DNA of 64,000 bases from Thalassovita sp. (GTDB taxonomy: Bacteria > Pseudomonadota > Alphaproteobacteria > Rhodobacterales > Rhodobacteraceae), in NCBI GenBank assembly GCA_029212905.1, contig JARGPB010000007.1, positions 1-64,000 on the forward strand, in the 5' to 3' direction. A model generated the notes under the pieces. The model made no database searches. It saw only the letters and a program-made list of their open reading frames with translations, and was not told where the DNA came from. Below, piece after piece: positions 1-7,803 of this stretch (its first letter is position 1; every line of letters begins with the position of its first letter). Position numbers and translations under genes: made by a program.

Positions 1-250
1 AGAGGCCCACGATGCACTAACAATCAAACCGGACCACCCCATGGGGGCACGCCACCGAAGAGCTTCTTCAACCTGCTCAAGTGAACGCATTCGTCGTCGG
101 ACATACAAAACCCGCAAGCAAGCCAGACAGGACATCTTTGACTACATCGAAATGTTCTATAACCCGAAACGCAAACATGCCAGAAACGAGATACTATCAC
201 CCGTCGACGTCGAAAACAGACAGCGCAACGTGAACCAAGAAGGTGTCTAG
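1..250 (+). pseudogene. IS3-family transposase (OrfB) 3' remnant, frameshifted
   Basis: The last ~55 residues read like the C-terminal end of an IS3-family integrase-core transposase: SERIRRRTYKTRKQARQD, then FDYIEMFYNPKRKHARN and the LSPVDVE ending. Just upstream the usual SFFNLLK segment is in a different frame and runs into a TGA, so at least one indel separates the two parts. Further upstream the codons for the expected WDNA..ES block are scrambled by more changes. The element starts before the window. It is a dead fragment, not an active transposase. The family call is from motif recognition; the exact IS group is not determined. Confidence 0.8.
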
Positions 251-269
251 GATAGCTAGGGCCTATTCA
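244..269 (+). repeat. Probable right terminal inverted repeat of the IS3-family remnant
   Basis: The sequence overlaps the transposase stop codon and runs TGTCTAG ... GGGC ... ATTCA. It resembles the right ends of IS3-family (IS407/IS511-like) elements, which typically finish this way shortly after the transposase stop. The reading frame of the disrupted integrase resumes immediately after it. The left end lies outside the window, so the pair and any target duplication cannot be checked. Confidence 0.5.
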
Positions 270-522
270 GGGTTTCCGACAGTTTCACAAGCTCTGTGAG
301 GCTGCTGATCTACCAGAGACGGATGCATCCAATGAAAAGTTTGTCTTCTACAGCCTCAGGCACACGTGGGCGACTTGGTTTAGTGCGCAGGTCGGGGATC
401 AGGACCGCCTGATCGATCGCGGTGGCTGGAGCGATGCCGAAATGGCGCGACGCTATCGCAAGTATCCGACAGCAGATCTCGCGGATCGGCTGCGGGCACA
501 TGGATGGGAGTTCAAACCGTGA
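270..522 (+). pseudogene. Tyrosine recombinase (phage/island integrase), C-terminal remnant
   Basis: An open frame of ~83 codons with no start translates to the catalytic C-terminus of a tyrosine recombinase. The box-II arginine and histidine are in SLRHTWATW, the second His/Trp position in GGWSDAEMARR, and the tyrosine nucleophile is probably in RRYRKY, before LADRLRAHGWEF and the stop. The N-terminal domain is absent because the IS3 remnant ends exactly where this frame begins. It sits ~60 bp from a truncated tRNA-Ser on the other strand, the usual position of an integrase beside its tRNA attachment site. It is non-functional as it stands. Confidence 0.8.
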
Positions 523-554
523 TGGGAAAGATTTGGGAAACTGCAATCAGAGAA

Positions 555-583
555 ACAAAAAAGCCGCTGAATTTCAGCGGCTT
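555..583 (-). terminator. Rho-independent terminator after the tRNA-Ser remnant
   Basis: Two 11-base arms (AAGCCGCTGAA and its complement) around a single central base form a near-perfect hairpin, followed on the minus strand by a run of six T. It directly follows the truncated tRNA-Ser sequence and would end its transcript. Confidence 0.8.
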
Positions 584-641
584 ACCCAGAGTGTCTGCTG
601 CCTTAGCAGGGGAGCGCCTTCGACCGCTCGGCCACGTCTCC
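584..641 (-). pseudogene. tRNA-Ser(GCU), 5' two-thirds only
   Basis: Read on the minus strand, 58 nt match the 5' part of a serine tRNA: acceptor strand GGAGACG, D-arm with GTGGCCGAGCGGTCGAAGGC, and anticodon loop CTGCTAA (anticodon GCU). The anticodon stem has a C-C mismatch (CTCCC against GGCAG). The T-arm and the 3' acceptor strand (expected CGTCTCC plus CCA) are missing, and the sequence goes straight into a terminator hairpin. It cannot make a mature tRNA. The adjacent integrase remnant suggests that this was an island attachment site and that a later deletion removed the 3' end. The upstream promoter looks intact, so a short RNA could still be made. Confidence 0.65.
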
Positions 642-648
642 GCTGACC

Positions 649-677
649 CGTATATGATCCCAAAACCAAAGAAACAA
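649..677 (-). promoter_or_regulatory. Candidate sigma70 promoter of the truncated tRNA-Ser
   Basis: On the minus strand TTGTTT and TATACG are separated by exactly 17 bp and lie 7 bp before the tRNA 5' end, the normal spacing for a stable-RNA promoter. The hexamers are imperfect matches, so this is a candidate only. Confidence 0.45.
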
Positions 678-1066
678 GGCGATTTTTGCAGCTTTGGTCT
701 GGCTCAATAAAACAAGGGGTTTTCGTGGGGTATCGGTGCATATCATACAGTTGTCATGCCGATTATGGGCGCGTTTGAACCGCCGAAATGCCCGTTGCGC
801 CTGCGGATATTGAATCACCTTGATCCCGCGGCCATCCTGTCGGCACCTGGCTGCGGAGGCTGAGTGTGCTGCGGTGTTTGTGCGTTGACCCGGTGTTTCC
901 CTTTACAATCAGGCAGTACCATGTTGTGCTTGTGCCGCAGCCTGGAGCATTTCCACCCCCGAGAGGGTGAATAGATCCGGGAAATCAACCGCGAGGGTTG
1001 GTGACTGGCCGTGAAACCGAAGATCCGCGGCTCGCAAAGTCGAGAAGATCTGGGAGGGAACCCCCA
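678..1066. other. Non-coding gap between the tRNA remnant and proX
   Basis: About 390 bp with no convincing gene on either strand; the long minus-strand frame across here is antisense to proX. A TTGACC and a TACAAT lie near 884-908 but only ~13 bp apart, too close for a normal sigma70 promoter. The proX promoter must lie somewhere here, and none can be named with confidence. Confidence 0.5.
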
Positions 1067-2074
1067 ATGAATACCACACTGAAATGCGCGTTTGGCGCGG
1101 GCGCTTTTGTGCTGTCCGCCACCTCGGCTATGGCGTCGGACTGCGGCGCAGTGTCGATTGCTGAAATGAACTGGGCATCGGCCGAAATGATGGCCAATGT
1201 CGACGCTATCATCCTGCACGAAGGCTATGGTTGCGATGTCGAACTGGTACCGGGCGCGACCCAGACCACTTTTGCGTCGATGTCCGAAAAAGGTCAGCCT
1301 GATGTTGCGCCTGAACTCTGGATCAACGCTGTGCGCGTCGCGCTGGACGCTGCTCTGAAAGAGGGCACCATGCTGGCGCTGAACGAAGGCCCGATCACTG
1401 GGCTGGGTGAAGGCTGGTGGATCACGCCCGCATTCGCCGAGGCGCACCCCGAGCTGGACACCGTCGAAAAGGTTCTGGCGCATCCTGAACTTTTCCCCGA
1501 TGTCGAAGATTCCTCGAAAGGCGCCTTTGTTGGCTGTCCTGCGGGCTGGGGGTGTCAGCTGGTGAACGCCAACCTGTACCGCGCGTTTGAGATGGAAGCC
1601 AAAGGCTGGAAACTGATTGATCCGGGTTCGGCTGCGGGTCTGGACGGCTCGATGGCCAAGGCTGTTGAACGTGGCGAGCCCTGGTTCGGCTACTACTGGT
1701 CGCCCACCTCGATGATCGGCAAATACAACATGATCAAACTGCCGTTCGAGGCCGAATGGGCCGGGACCGACAACTGGGACGGTTGCATCGCGCTGGCCGA
1801 ACAGGATTGTGCTGCCCCGCAGAAAACCTCCTGGACCGTGTCCGAGGTGAACACCGTTGTCACCGACGATTTCGTTGCCAAGGCTGGTCCGGCTCAAGAG
1901 TACTTCAAGAACCGCGTTTTCCCGGGCGAAGTGATGAACGCCATGCTGGTATTCATGAGCGACAATCAGGCCACCGGCGAAGATGCTGCCTTTGAGTTCC
2001 TGTCCAAGCATCCGGAAATCTGGACGCCTTGGGTGTCCGAAGAGGTCGCCGCGAAAATTCGCGCCGCTCTGTAA
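1067..2074 (+). CDS. proX: Glycine betaine/proline ABC transporter, periplasmic binding protein (ProX-like)
   Basis: 335 aa. The first ~24 residues are a Sec signal peptide ending TSAMAS. The mature part is an OpuAC/ProX-type substrate-binding domain (SIAEMNWASAEMM near the start, WINAVRVALDA, then the W-rich FGYYWSPTSM stretch that provides aromatic residues for quaternary amines in this family). It would capture glycine betaine or a related compatible solute in the periplasm and pass it to the permease downstream. The start is the ATG 7-8 bp after GGGAGGGA; a longer frame upstream adds residues that do not look like protein. It is first in a proX-proW-proV operon and is followed by a hairpin that probably raises its level over the membrane subunits. 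The exact substrate is not determined. Confidence 0.9.
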   Translation: MNTTLKCAFGAGAFVLSATSAMASDCGAVSIAEMNWASAEMMANVDAIILHEGYGCDVELVPGATQTTFASMSEKGQPDVAPELWINAVRVALDAALKEGTMLALNEGPITGLGEGWWITPAFAEAHPELDTVEKVLAHPELFPDVEDSSKGAFVGCPAGWGCQLVNANLYRAFEMEAKGWKLIDPGSAAGLDGSMAKAVERGEPWFGYYWSPTSMIGKYNMIKLPFEAEWAGTDNWDGCIALAEQDCAAPQKTSWTVSEVNTVVTDDFVAKAGPAQEYFKNRVFPGEVMNAMLVFMSDNQATGEDAAFEFLSKHPEIWTPWVSEEVAAKIRAAL

Positions 2075-2090
2075 TCCCCCAAGACACCAG

Positions 2091-2127
2091 GAAGGGCCCG
2101 TGCTGATCAGCTCGGGCCTTTCTTTTT
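2091..2127 (+). terminator. Intra-operon terminator/attenuator between proX and proW
   Basis: A GC-rich hairpin (GGCCCG pairing with CGGGCC around a ~13-nt loop) is followed by TTTCTTTTT, 17 bp after the proX stop. Partial termination here is a common way to make much more binding protein than permease. Confidence 0.7.
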
Positions 2128-2149
2128 AACGGAATACAGGAGAGACCCA

Positions 2150-3037
2150 ATGGAGTTCTTGACAGAGTTCCCGTCACTTGGACGGGCAGACCTCAGCGCA
2201 TTGCGCCGGGGCATCGACGGCAGCTTTCGCGAGTTTACCCGCAGTTGGGGGGAATTGATCGAGAGCTTTTTCAACCCGCTTTTGAAGTTTCTGGTGTGGT
2301 TCGAAAAGCTCTTGCAGGCCACGCCTTGGCCCATCGTGATCTTTGTGCTGGCCCTGCTGGCCTGGGCCGGTTCGCGGTCCTGGAAAATCACGCTTGGCAG
2401 TGTGGCGGCCTTTTTGGCGATCGGGTTTTTGGGCATGTGGGAAGACACGATGTCCACTTTGGCGATCATATCCGTCGCCACGTTGGTGTGTGTCGTTGTG
2501 GGGATTCCGCTGGGCATCCTGATGGCGCGCTATGACCGGGCGCAATCCTTGATCACGCCGGTTCTGGACGTGATGCAGACCATCCCAAGCTTTGTTTATC
2601 TGATCCCTGTTGTGATGCTGCTGGGCATCGGCAAGGTGCCCGGTCTGCTGGCCGTGTGCATCTATGCGCTGCCGCCGTTGGTGCGTCTGACCAATCTGGG
2701 CATCCGTCTGGTGGACGCCGACATCATGGAGGCCGCCGAGGCCTTTGGCGCCAACAACAAGCAAAAACTGTTCGGGGTGCAGATCCCGCTGGCCTTGCCC
2801 AACATTTTCGCGGGTGTGAACCAGACGATCATGATGGCGCTGTCGATGGTTGTGATTGCCTCGATGATCGGGGTGCAGGGCTTGGGTGTTCCGGTGCTGC
2901 GTGCGATTTCGAACCAGTATCTGGCGCTGGGTCTGATGAATGGTCTGGCCATTGTGGCGCTGGCGATCATCTTTGACCGGGTCAGTCAGACCTTTGGCAA
3001 ACGCCTGCAATCCTATCGGGAGGCAAACCATGGGTGA
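2150..3037 (+). CDS. proW: Glycine betaine/proline ABC transporter permease (ProW-like)
   Basis: 295 aa, with an amphipathic N-terminus and then several membrane segments (WPIVIFVLALLAWAG onward). The binding-protein-dependent permease region spans about residues 95-280, and the EAA loop that docks on the ATPase is recognisable as MEAAEAFGANNKQKLFGVQIP. It forms the inner-membrane channel of the ProXWV system. Its stop overlaps the start of the ATPase gene by 8 bp, indicating translational coupling. Length and order match ProW/OpuAB proteins of other bacteria. Confidence 0.92.
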   Translation: MEFLTEFPSLGRADLSALRRGIDGSFREFTRSWGELIESFFNPLLKFLVWFEKLLQATPWPIVIFVLALLAWAGSRSWKITLGSVAAFLAIGFLGMWEDTMSTLAIISVATLVCVVVGIPLGILMARYDRAQSLITPVLDVMQTIPSFVYLIPVVMLLGIGKVPGLLAVCIYALPPLVRLTNLGIRLVDADIMEAAEAFGANNKQKLFGVQIPLALPNIFAGVNQTIMMALSMVVIASMIGVQGLGVPVLRAISNQYLALGLMNGLAIVALAIIFDRVSQTFGKRLQSYREANHG

Positions 3038-4049
3038 GACGAAAATCTCGATCCGTAATCTGTACAAGATTTTCGGGTCGAACCCGCAAAAGGCCTTGGC
3101 CAAAGTCCGCGACGGCATGGGCAAACCCGAGCTGCTGGAAAGCTCGAACCATGTGCTGGGGCTTCAGGATATCAGCCTGGATATCGAAGCAAACAAGCTC
3201 CAGGTCATCATGGGCCTGTCCGGGTCGGGCAAATCCACGCTGATCCGGCACCTGAACCGTCTGATTGAACCCACAGCGGGTGAAATCTGGGTGGATGATC
3301 AGGATGTCATGGCGATGGATCAGGTTCAGCTGCGCGATCTGCGTCGGTTCAAGATGTCGATGGTGTTTCAGAAGTTCGCTCTTTTGCCGCATCGCACGAT
3401 CATCGAGAACGTCGAATACGGCCTGGAAATTCAGGGCATCGACGCGGCCGAGGCCTCCAAGCGGGCGGTCAATTGGCTGGAACGTGTGGGCCTTGCTGGT
3501 TACGAGGATTACTATCCCGGTCAGTTGTCTGGCGGGATGCAGCAACGTGTGGGGCTGGCGCGTGCGCTGGCCACGGATGCTGATATCCTCTTGATGGACG
3601 AGGCCTTCTCGGCGCTGGATCCGCTGATCCGCACGGACATGCAGGCCATCTTGCTGGAGCTGCAACAAGAGCTGCACAAGACCATCGTTTTCATCACCCA
3701 CGATCTGGACGAGGCCATGCGGATCGGCGATTCAATCGCCATTCTGCGGGACGGGGCCTTGGTGCAATCGGGCGACGGGCAAGACATCGTTTTGCGCCCG
3801 GCGGACGACTATATCGCTGAATTCACCCGCGAGATTAACCGCGGCAAGGTGATCCGGGTGCGGGCGTTGAAAACCGCGATTCAGGGCGATGCCCCCGCAG
3901 GCGAACCCCTGGCCGAAGGCACCCCGCTCGAGGATGCTCTGGCGCCTCTGGCCGCCAGCGAGACACAGGTCCTGCCTGTTCGTAACGCGGGGGGGCAGAT
4001 CACTGGTCAGGTCACCCTGTCGGATGCTGTGGCCGCGCTTCATAGTTGA
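3030..4049 (+). CDS. proV: Glycine betaine/proline ABC transporter ATPase (ProV-like)
   Basis: 339 aa. Walker A is GLSGSGKST (about residues 62-70), the ABC signature is LSGGMQQRVGLARAL, and Walker B with the catalytic Glu is LLMDEAFSALDP, followed by the H-loop ITHDLDEA. The N-terminal extension with KIFGSNPQKAL is typical of the ProV/OpuAA group. A shortened CBS-like segment at the C-terminus (about 280-339) may sense ionic strength, as in OpuA. The ATG chosen overlaps proW; a longer in-frame start inside proW is unlikely. It energises compatible-solute uptake. Confidence 0.92.
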   Translation: MGETKISIRNLYKIFGSNPQKALAKVRDGMGKPELLESSNHVLGLQDISLDIEANKLQVIMGLSGSGKSTLIRHLNRLIEPTAGEIWVDDQDVMAMDQVQLRDLRRFKMSMVFQKFALLPHRTIIENVEYGLEIQGIDAAEASKRAVNWLERVGLAGYEDYYPGQLSGGMQQRVGLARALATDADILLMDEAFSALDPLIRTDMQAILLELQQELHKTIVFITHDLDEAMRIGDSIAILRDGALVQSGDGQDIVLRPADDYIAEFTREINRGKVIRVRALKTAIQGDAPAGEPLAEGTPLEDALAPLAASETQVLPVRNAGGQITGQVTLSDAVAALHS

Positions 4050-4058
4050 TGAAATACG

Positions 4059-4086
4059 TCGGGGCGGTGCGAAATCGCCGCCCCGA
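4059..4086. terminator. Strong hairpin between convergent proV and the ArnE-like gene
   Basis: A perfect 9-bp stem (TCGGGGCGG with its complement) has a 10-nt loop and sits between two convergent genes. There is no T-run on either side, so termination is inferred from position and stem strength. Confidence 0.45.
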
Positions 4087-4093
4087 ACGGCCC

Positions 4094-4462
4094 TCAGGCG
4101 GCGCGGGCCATCACCAGCAGCCCCAGCACGATCAATCCCAGCCCCAGCAGACGTCCGGTGTTTACCGGCTCTCCCAGAAACAGCATGCCCGAGGCGGCAA
4201 CCATGACAAAGCTCATGGCGACAAAGGGATAGGCCAGCGACAGATCCAACTGCCGCAGCGCGAACAGCCACAGCACCGTGCCGATGCCATACAGCCCCAA
4301 CCCCAGCAGCACATAGGGCGAGAACAAGAAGGCCATCGCCTTGGTTATCAGCGTGGCGCTTTCGGCCAGATGGACCTTGGATACCCCGTATTTGAACGCG
4401 GTCTGGGCCAGGGCCGACAGGGACACGCTGATAAATACGATCGCAAAAACAGCCAGGGTCAT
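4094..4462 (-). CDS. Small four-helix EamA/EmrE-like membrane protein (ArnE-type flippase candidate)
   Basis: 122 aa with four predicted membrane helices (AVFAIVFISVSLSALAQTAF, the LFSPYVLLGLGLYG region, AYPFVAMSFVMVAASG, LLGLGLIVLGLLVMA). The layout is that of SMR/EamA-half transporters such as ArnE/ArnF, which flip undecaprenyl-linked aminoarabinose. Its ATG overlaps the stop of the HAD-UbiA gene (ATGA), so the two are co-translated. With a prenyltransferase next door, translocation of a polyprenyl-phosphate sugar is more plausible than drug efflux, but this is inference from neighbours. A multidrug SMR protein remains possible. Confidence 0.7.
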   Translation of the reverse strand: MTLAVFAIVFISVSLSALAQTAFKYGVSKVHLAESATLITKAMAFLFSPYVLLGLGLYGIGTVLWLFALRQLDLSLAYPFVAMSFVMVAASGMLFLGEPVNTGRLLGLGLIVLGLLVMARAA

Positions 4463-5931
4463 AGCGCCATCCAATCCACGTTCAGGTATCGGGCCAACAG
4501 GAAAATCGCCAGGATGACCAGCCCGGTCAATCGGCTGATCTGGTCTTTCATCGCAAAGATCACGGGGTCGTCGCCTATCTTGCCTCGGTTGGCCCACATC
4601 CACGCCCGGTAGGTCCAGAACATCATGACCGGAATGCTCAGCCACAGGATGCCGGGGGTCTGATAGCGCTGGGTCACCTCGTTGTTGCTTACATATTCGG
4701 CCAGCGTCAGCAGCGACAGCGCCCCGTTCGCGATGCCAAAAGTTTGCACCACTGTCAGGTCCGACGCCCAGTAATTGCGCGATGGTAATCCGCGGGAGCC
4801 GGTGATCTTGGACAGCTCGATATAGCGTTTCAGATAGGCCAGGCTCAGGAAAAAGAACATCGAAAACGTCAGCAGCCACGGGCTGGGAAAGGTCTTGAGC
4901 GCGACCGCCCCCGCGATGATCCGCAGCGTATACAGCAGCGCCAGCGCCACCACATCCACGGTCGAAAATGCCTTTAGAACAAAGGAATAGGCCGTCGTCA
5001 GCGCAACATACAGCAGCATGACCACACCAAATCCCGTTCCCAGAACACCAAAGGCCAATGACAATGCCACCACCAGCAGCACCAGCGCCCCGCCAAAGCC
5101 CACACGCGGCAACAGCAACCCCGCCGCGAACGGTCGGGCCTTCTTGGTTTCATGGGCGCGGTCGGCCTCGATATCCAGCACGTCATTGATCAGATAGACC
5201 GCCGAGGCGCAGATCGAGAACACGGCAAACCCCAGCAACGCGCGCAGCACGCTGACCGGATCGCCATACAGATGGGTGAACAGCAGGGGCGCCAGCACCA
5301 GCACGTTTTTGGACCACTGATGCGGGCGCATCGCCTTGCGCAGGGCTCGCAGCCTGGACGGGGCAGGGCCGGGGGTCAGGGTGACGAAATCCTTCTCGGC
5401 GGCCAGGGCGGCAGCCGAGTTCGGAATGCGCGCAAACCCCCGATGCGAGGCCGCCGTCCAGATCGGCAGATCCGCTTTGGAATCCCCCAGGTATTCGAAC
5501 GGGCCATCGCCAACGATGTCGTGGATCGCCTCCAGCTTGGCCTTGCCCTTCAGGTTGCGGCCTGGGTCGGACGCAATGATCCGGTCGAACAGGTCGGTAA
5601 AGGCCGCGACCTCTTCGGCGACCTCGCGGTCAGCGGCGGTGGCCAGGATGATCTCGCGGCCGGCGTGGCGGGCCTGATGGATATACTCCATCACCTGCGG
5701 GTTATAGGGCAGCAGATCGGCGCGAAATCCAACCTCTTGGAACAGGCTGCGTTTCAGCCCGCCCAGCCCATCGGCGCGATAGGCCCCAAGGCCCTTGGTC
5801 ATGGCCGAAACCGACCGCGCGCTGCGTGCCAGCATTTCCTCGGCGACATCTGTCAGCACCAGCGTGCCATCCAGATCGACAAATAACGGGACGTGCCGGG
5901 GCACGGTATGGGTGGATACAGAATTCATCAT
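4459..5931 (-). CDS. HAD phosphatase - UbiA prenyltransferase fusion (DPPR-synthase-like)
   Basis: 490 aa, two domains. Residues ~1-200 are a HAD phosphatase: nucleophile motif FVDLDGTLV, a later GDSKADLP motif. Residues ~215-490 are a UbiA-type membrane prenyltransferase with the prenyl-diphosphate/Mg motif NDVLDIEADRAHETKKARP and about eight helices. In mycobacteria the UbiA protein Rv3806c makes decaprenyl-phosphoryl-phosphoribose and a separate phosphatase removes the 5-phosphate; this fusion would couple both steps. Proteins of this type occur in polysaccharide and lipid-linked pentose pathways of alphaproteobacteria (NoeC-like). DprE1/DprE2-type epimerase genes are not in the window. 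The N-terminal start is one of two adjacent ATGs. Confidence 0.8.
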   Translation of the reverse strand: MMNSVSTHTVPRHVPLFVDLDGTLVLTDVAEEMLARSARSVSAMTKGLGAYRADGLGGLKRSLFQEVGFRADLLPYNPQVMEYIHQARHAGREIILATAADREVAEEVAAFTDLFDRIIASDPGRNLKGKAKLEAIHDIVGDGPFEYLGDSKADLPIWTAASHRGFARIPNSAAALAAEKDFVTLTPGPAPSRLRALRKAMRPHQWSKNVLVLAPLLFTHLYGDPVSVLRALLGFAVFSICASAVYLINDVLDIEADRAHETKKARPFAAGLLLPRVGFGGALVLLVVALSLAFGVLGTGFGVVMLLYVALTTAYSFVLKAFSTVDVVALALLYTLRIIAGAVALKTFPSPWLLTFSMFFFLSLAYLKRYIELSKITGSRGLPSRNYWASDLTVVQTFGIANGALSLLTLAEYVSNNEVTQRYQTPGILWLSIPVMMFWTYRAWMWANRGKIGDDPVIFAMKDQISRLTGLVILAIFLLARYLNVDWMAL

Positions 5932-6054
5932 GACGGTATGCTACTGAAAAGGGACGTGAAAAGGACGGATCCGCGCCAAAAGAGCGGCTTTTGCCATTTT
6001 TCCAAGCTTCTCTTTGCACCTGCCCCCTTAGACTGGTTACGTTAGGGTAATTCA

Positions 6055-7800
6055 ATGCGCCGGATCATGGAGCGTTACGTGGCGAATACCAATAGATTTG
6101 ACAAAACTTCGACGGCATTGTGCTGTCTTCTGTTTTTCCTGGCGCTGGCTGTGCGATTTTATGCGGCGGATTATGGCTATTTTCACGGGGACGAGCGGAT
6201 CAACGAGGCCGCCAAGGTCCTGGCCGGACAGCTGGTTCCCGGTCAACATTTCTATCCGCCCTTTATCAACTATTTGAATGCCGTGGCGCTGGGGGGGCTG
6301 TTTGCCGTCGGGCTTGTGGCCGATTGGTGGGCCAACCCCGGTGCATTCCGGGCACAGTATTTCGCGGATCCGACTGTTTTTTACGTCACCGCTCGGCTGG
6401 TGACTGCAATCACCGGCGCGTTGCTGGCTCCGTTGTTCTATCTGATTGCCCGCGCGCTGCAATTGGACCGCGCCCGCAGCTTTGCCGTGGCCATGCTGGC
6501 CGTTTTGTTCCCGCTGGGGGTGTTTATGGCACATATCGCCAAGGGCGACACCGGGTTGGCGACGGCGCTGGTGGCGGTGATCTGGGCGCTGATCATGCGG
6601 CTGCAAACCAGCAGCCCCCGCCGGTGGGACATCATCCTGGGGCTGTGTGTCGTGTTGACGCTCAGCTTTAAACATTCGTCGGTGTTTATCCTGTTTCCCC
6701 TGGCGCTGGGGCTTGTCGTCCTGCTGATCGCCTCCGAGGGGGCGGGCAGGGCGTTCAAATCCTTTGGGCGGGCGCTGCTGGTCATTGTGATTCTGTGGCC
6801 CGTGATGAATATCGGGCTGCTGTTGGATTTGCAGAACTTTATCGACTACCAGAAAATTCAGGCGGTTATGTCGGTGCAGACCGGCACGGACGGGCCTTTG
6901 AGCGGGCCGCTGACCCTGCTGTGGCGCGGGACCGAGCCGATTTTTGGCATGAACCCGGTCATGACTGCACTGGCGTTGCTGACACCCGTGCTGTTGTTGT
7001 GGCGCGGGTCTGATCTGCCGCACAAGGGGGCCTTGCTGGTGGTGTGGCTGTCGGTGTGTCTTGGCACCTTGGCCATCGCTGTCATGACCGGCCCCCGCCA
7101 GCCCGAGCACCTGTGGATCGCGAATTTCGCGGCGTTCCTTGTGCTGAACGGGGTGGTGCTGGCCGATCTCAGCCGTGCGGACAATCCCAATTCCCGGCGT
7201 CTGGCCGGGGGGCTGTGGGCGCTCAGCCTGGCCTTTGGTCTGTATGGCACCTTCGAGACCCTGCGCCAGGCCAGCGCCACCCCGATCCAGCAAAGCGTCA
7301 GCACCTATCTGGCGGACACTTATGGCGATCGCAAAATCCTGACGTCCATGGCCCTGACCCTGCCGCAAACCAAAGAGGCCCAGGGGATAGAGCTGACCCG
7401 CATGGCCCGCCTGGCCCAGAAATACAGCGTTCAGATGCCCGAGATGGCCGAGGAACGCCTGATCCGCACCTCTGATCCCGATGCGGTGTTCTACGTCAAT
7501 ATGCCCGGTGTCATGTTCGGATTAGAGGGCGTGGACGAAGACGCGATCGACTATGAGGTCAAGGCCCACGCCTGGCCGCTCCAGAAAGAGGAATGGCAGC
7601 TCAGCTATTGGCTGGATCAGGGCTTTACCCTGTTTGCGGTGCAGGATTTCACCCAATACGCCTATACGTCCGATCCCAAACTGCGGCGCGACTTTTTCCA
7701 GACGATGGAGCGGGACTGCAAACGCGTGCAGTCCTTTGCCCCGGTCAAAACCCTGTTTCTGGAACGCGAGGTCGTGGTCTTCGATTGCGCGCCGGGCTAG
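6055..7800 (+). CDS. Polytopic membrane glycosyltransferase (GT39/ArnT/PMT-like)
   Basis: 581 aa. After a short cytoplasmic start come ~11-12 hydrophobic segments up to about residue 410, followed by a soluble ~170-residue periplasmic domain. The first outer loop carries an acidic motif, YFHGDERINEAAK, like the catalytic Asp/Glu loop of GT-C enzymes that use polyprenyl-phosphate sugars. It is divergent from the HAD-UbiA gene across 123 bp and would be the natural user of a lipid-linked sugar made by those neighbours. The acceptor (LPS, a protein or another glycan) is unknown. An alternative ATG lies 12 bp downstream. Confidence 0.72.
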   Translation: MRRIMERYVANTNRFDKTSTALCCLLFFLALAVRFYAADYGYFHGDERINEAAKVLAGQLVPGQHFYPPFINYLNAVALGGLFAVGLVADWWANPGAFRAQYFADPTVFYVTARLVTAITGALLAPLFYLIARALQLDRARSFAVAMLAVLFPLGVFMAHIAKGDTGLATALVAVIWALIMRLQTSSPRRWDIILGLCVVLTLSFKHSSVFILFPLALGLVVLLIASEGAGRAFKSFGRALLVIVILWPVMNIGLLLDLQNFIDYQKIQAVMSVQTGTDGPLSGPLTLLWRGTEPIFGMNPVMTALALLTPVLLLWRGSDLPHKGALLVVWLSVCLGTLAIAVMTGPRQPEHLWIANFAAFLVLNGVVLADLSRADNPNSRRLAGGLWALSLAFGLYGTFETLRQASATPIQQSVSTYLADTYGDRKILTSMALTLPQTKEAQGIELTRMARLAQKYSVQMPEMAEERLIRTSDPDAVFYVNMPGVMFGLEGVDEDAIDYEVKAHAWPLQKEEWQLSYWLDQGFTLFAVQDFTQYAYTSDPKLRRDFFQTMERDCKRVQSFAPVKTLFLEREVVVFDCAPG

Positions 7801-7803
7801 GCC

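Noticed and set aside
884..908. TTGACC ... TACAAT as a proX promoter
   Set aside because: Spacing is about 13 bp, too short for a sigma70 promoter.
815..2011. 398-aa minus-strand frame across proX
   Set aside because: It is antisense to a clear binding-protein gene, has an atypical His/Arg/Gln-rich composition and no family motif; typical of the GC-rich third-position shadow.
6052..7368. 438-aa minus-strand frame across the glycosyltransferase gene
   Set aside because: Gln/His/Arg-rich shadow of a membrane protein gene, with no ribosome site or motif.
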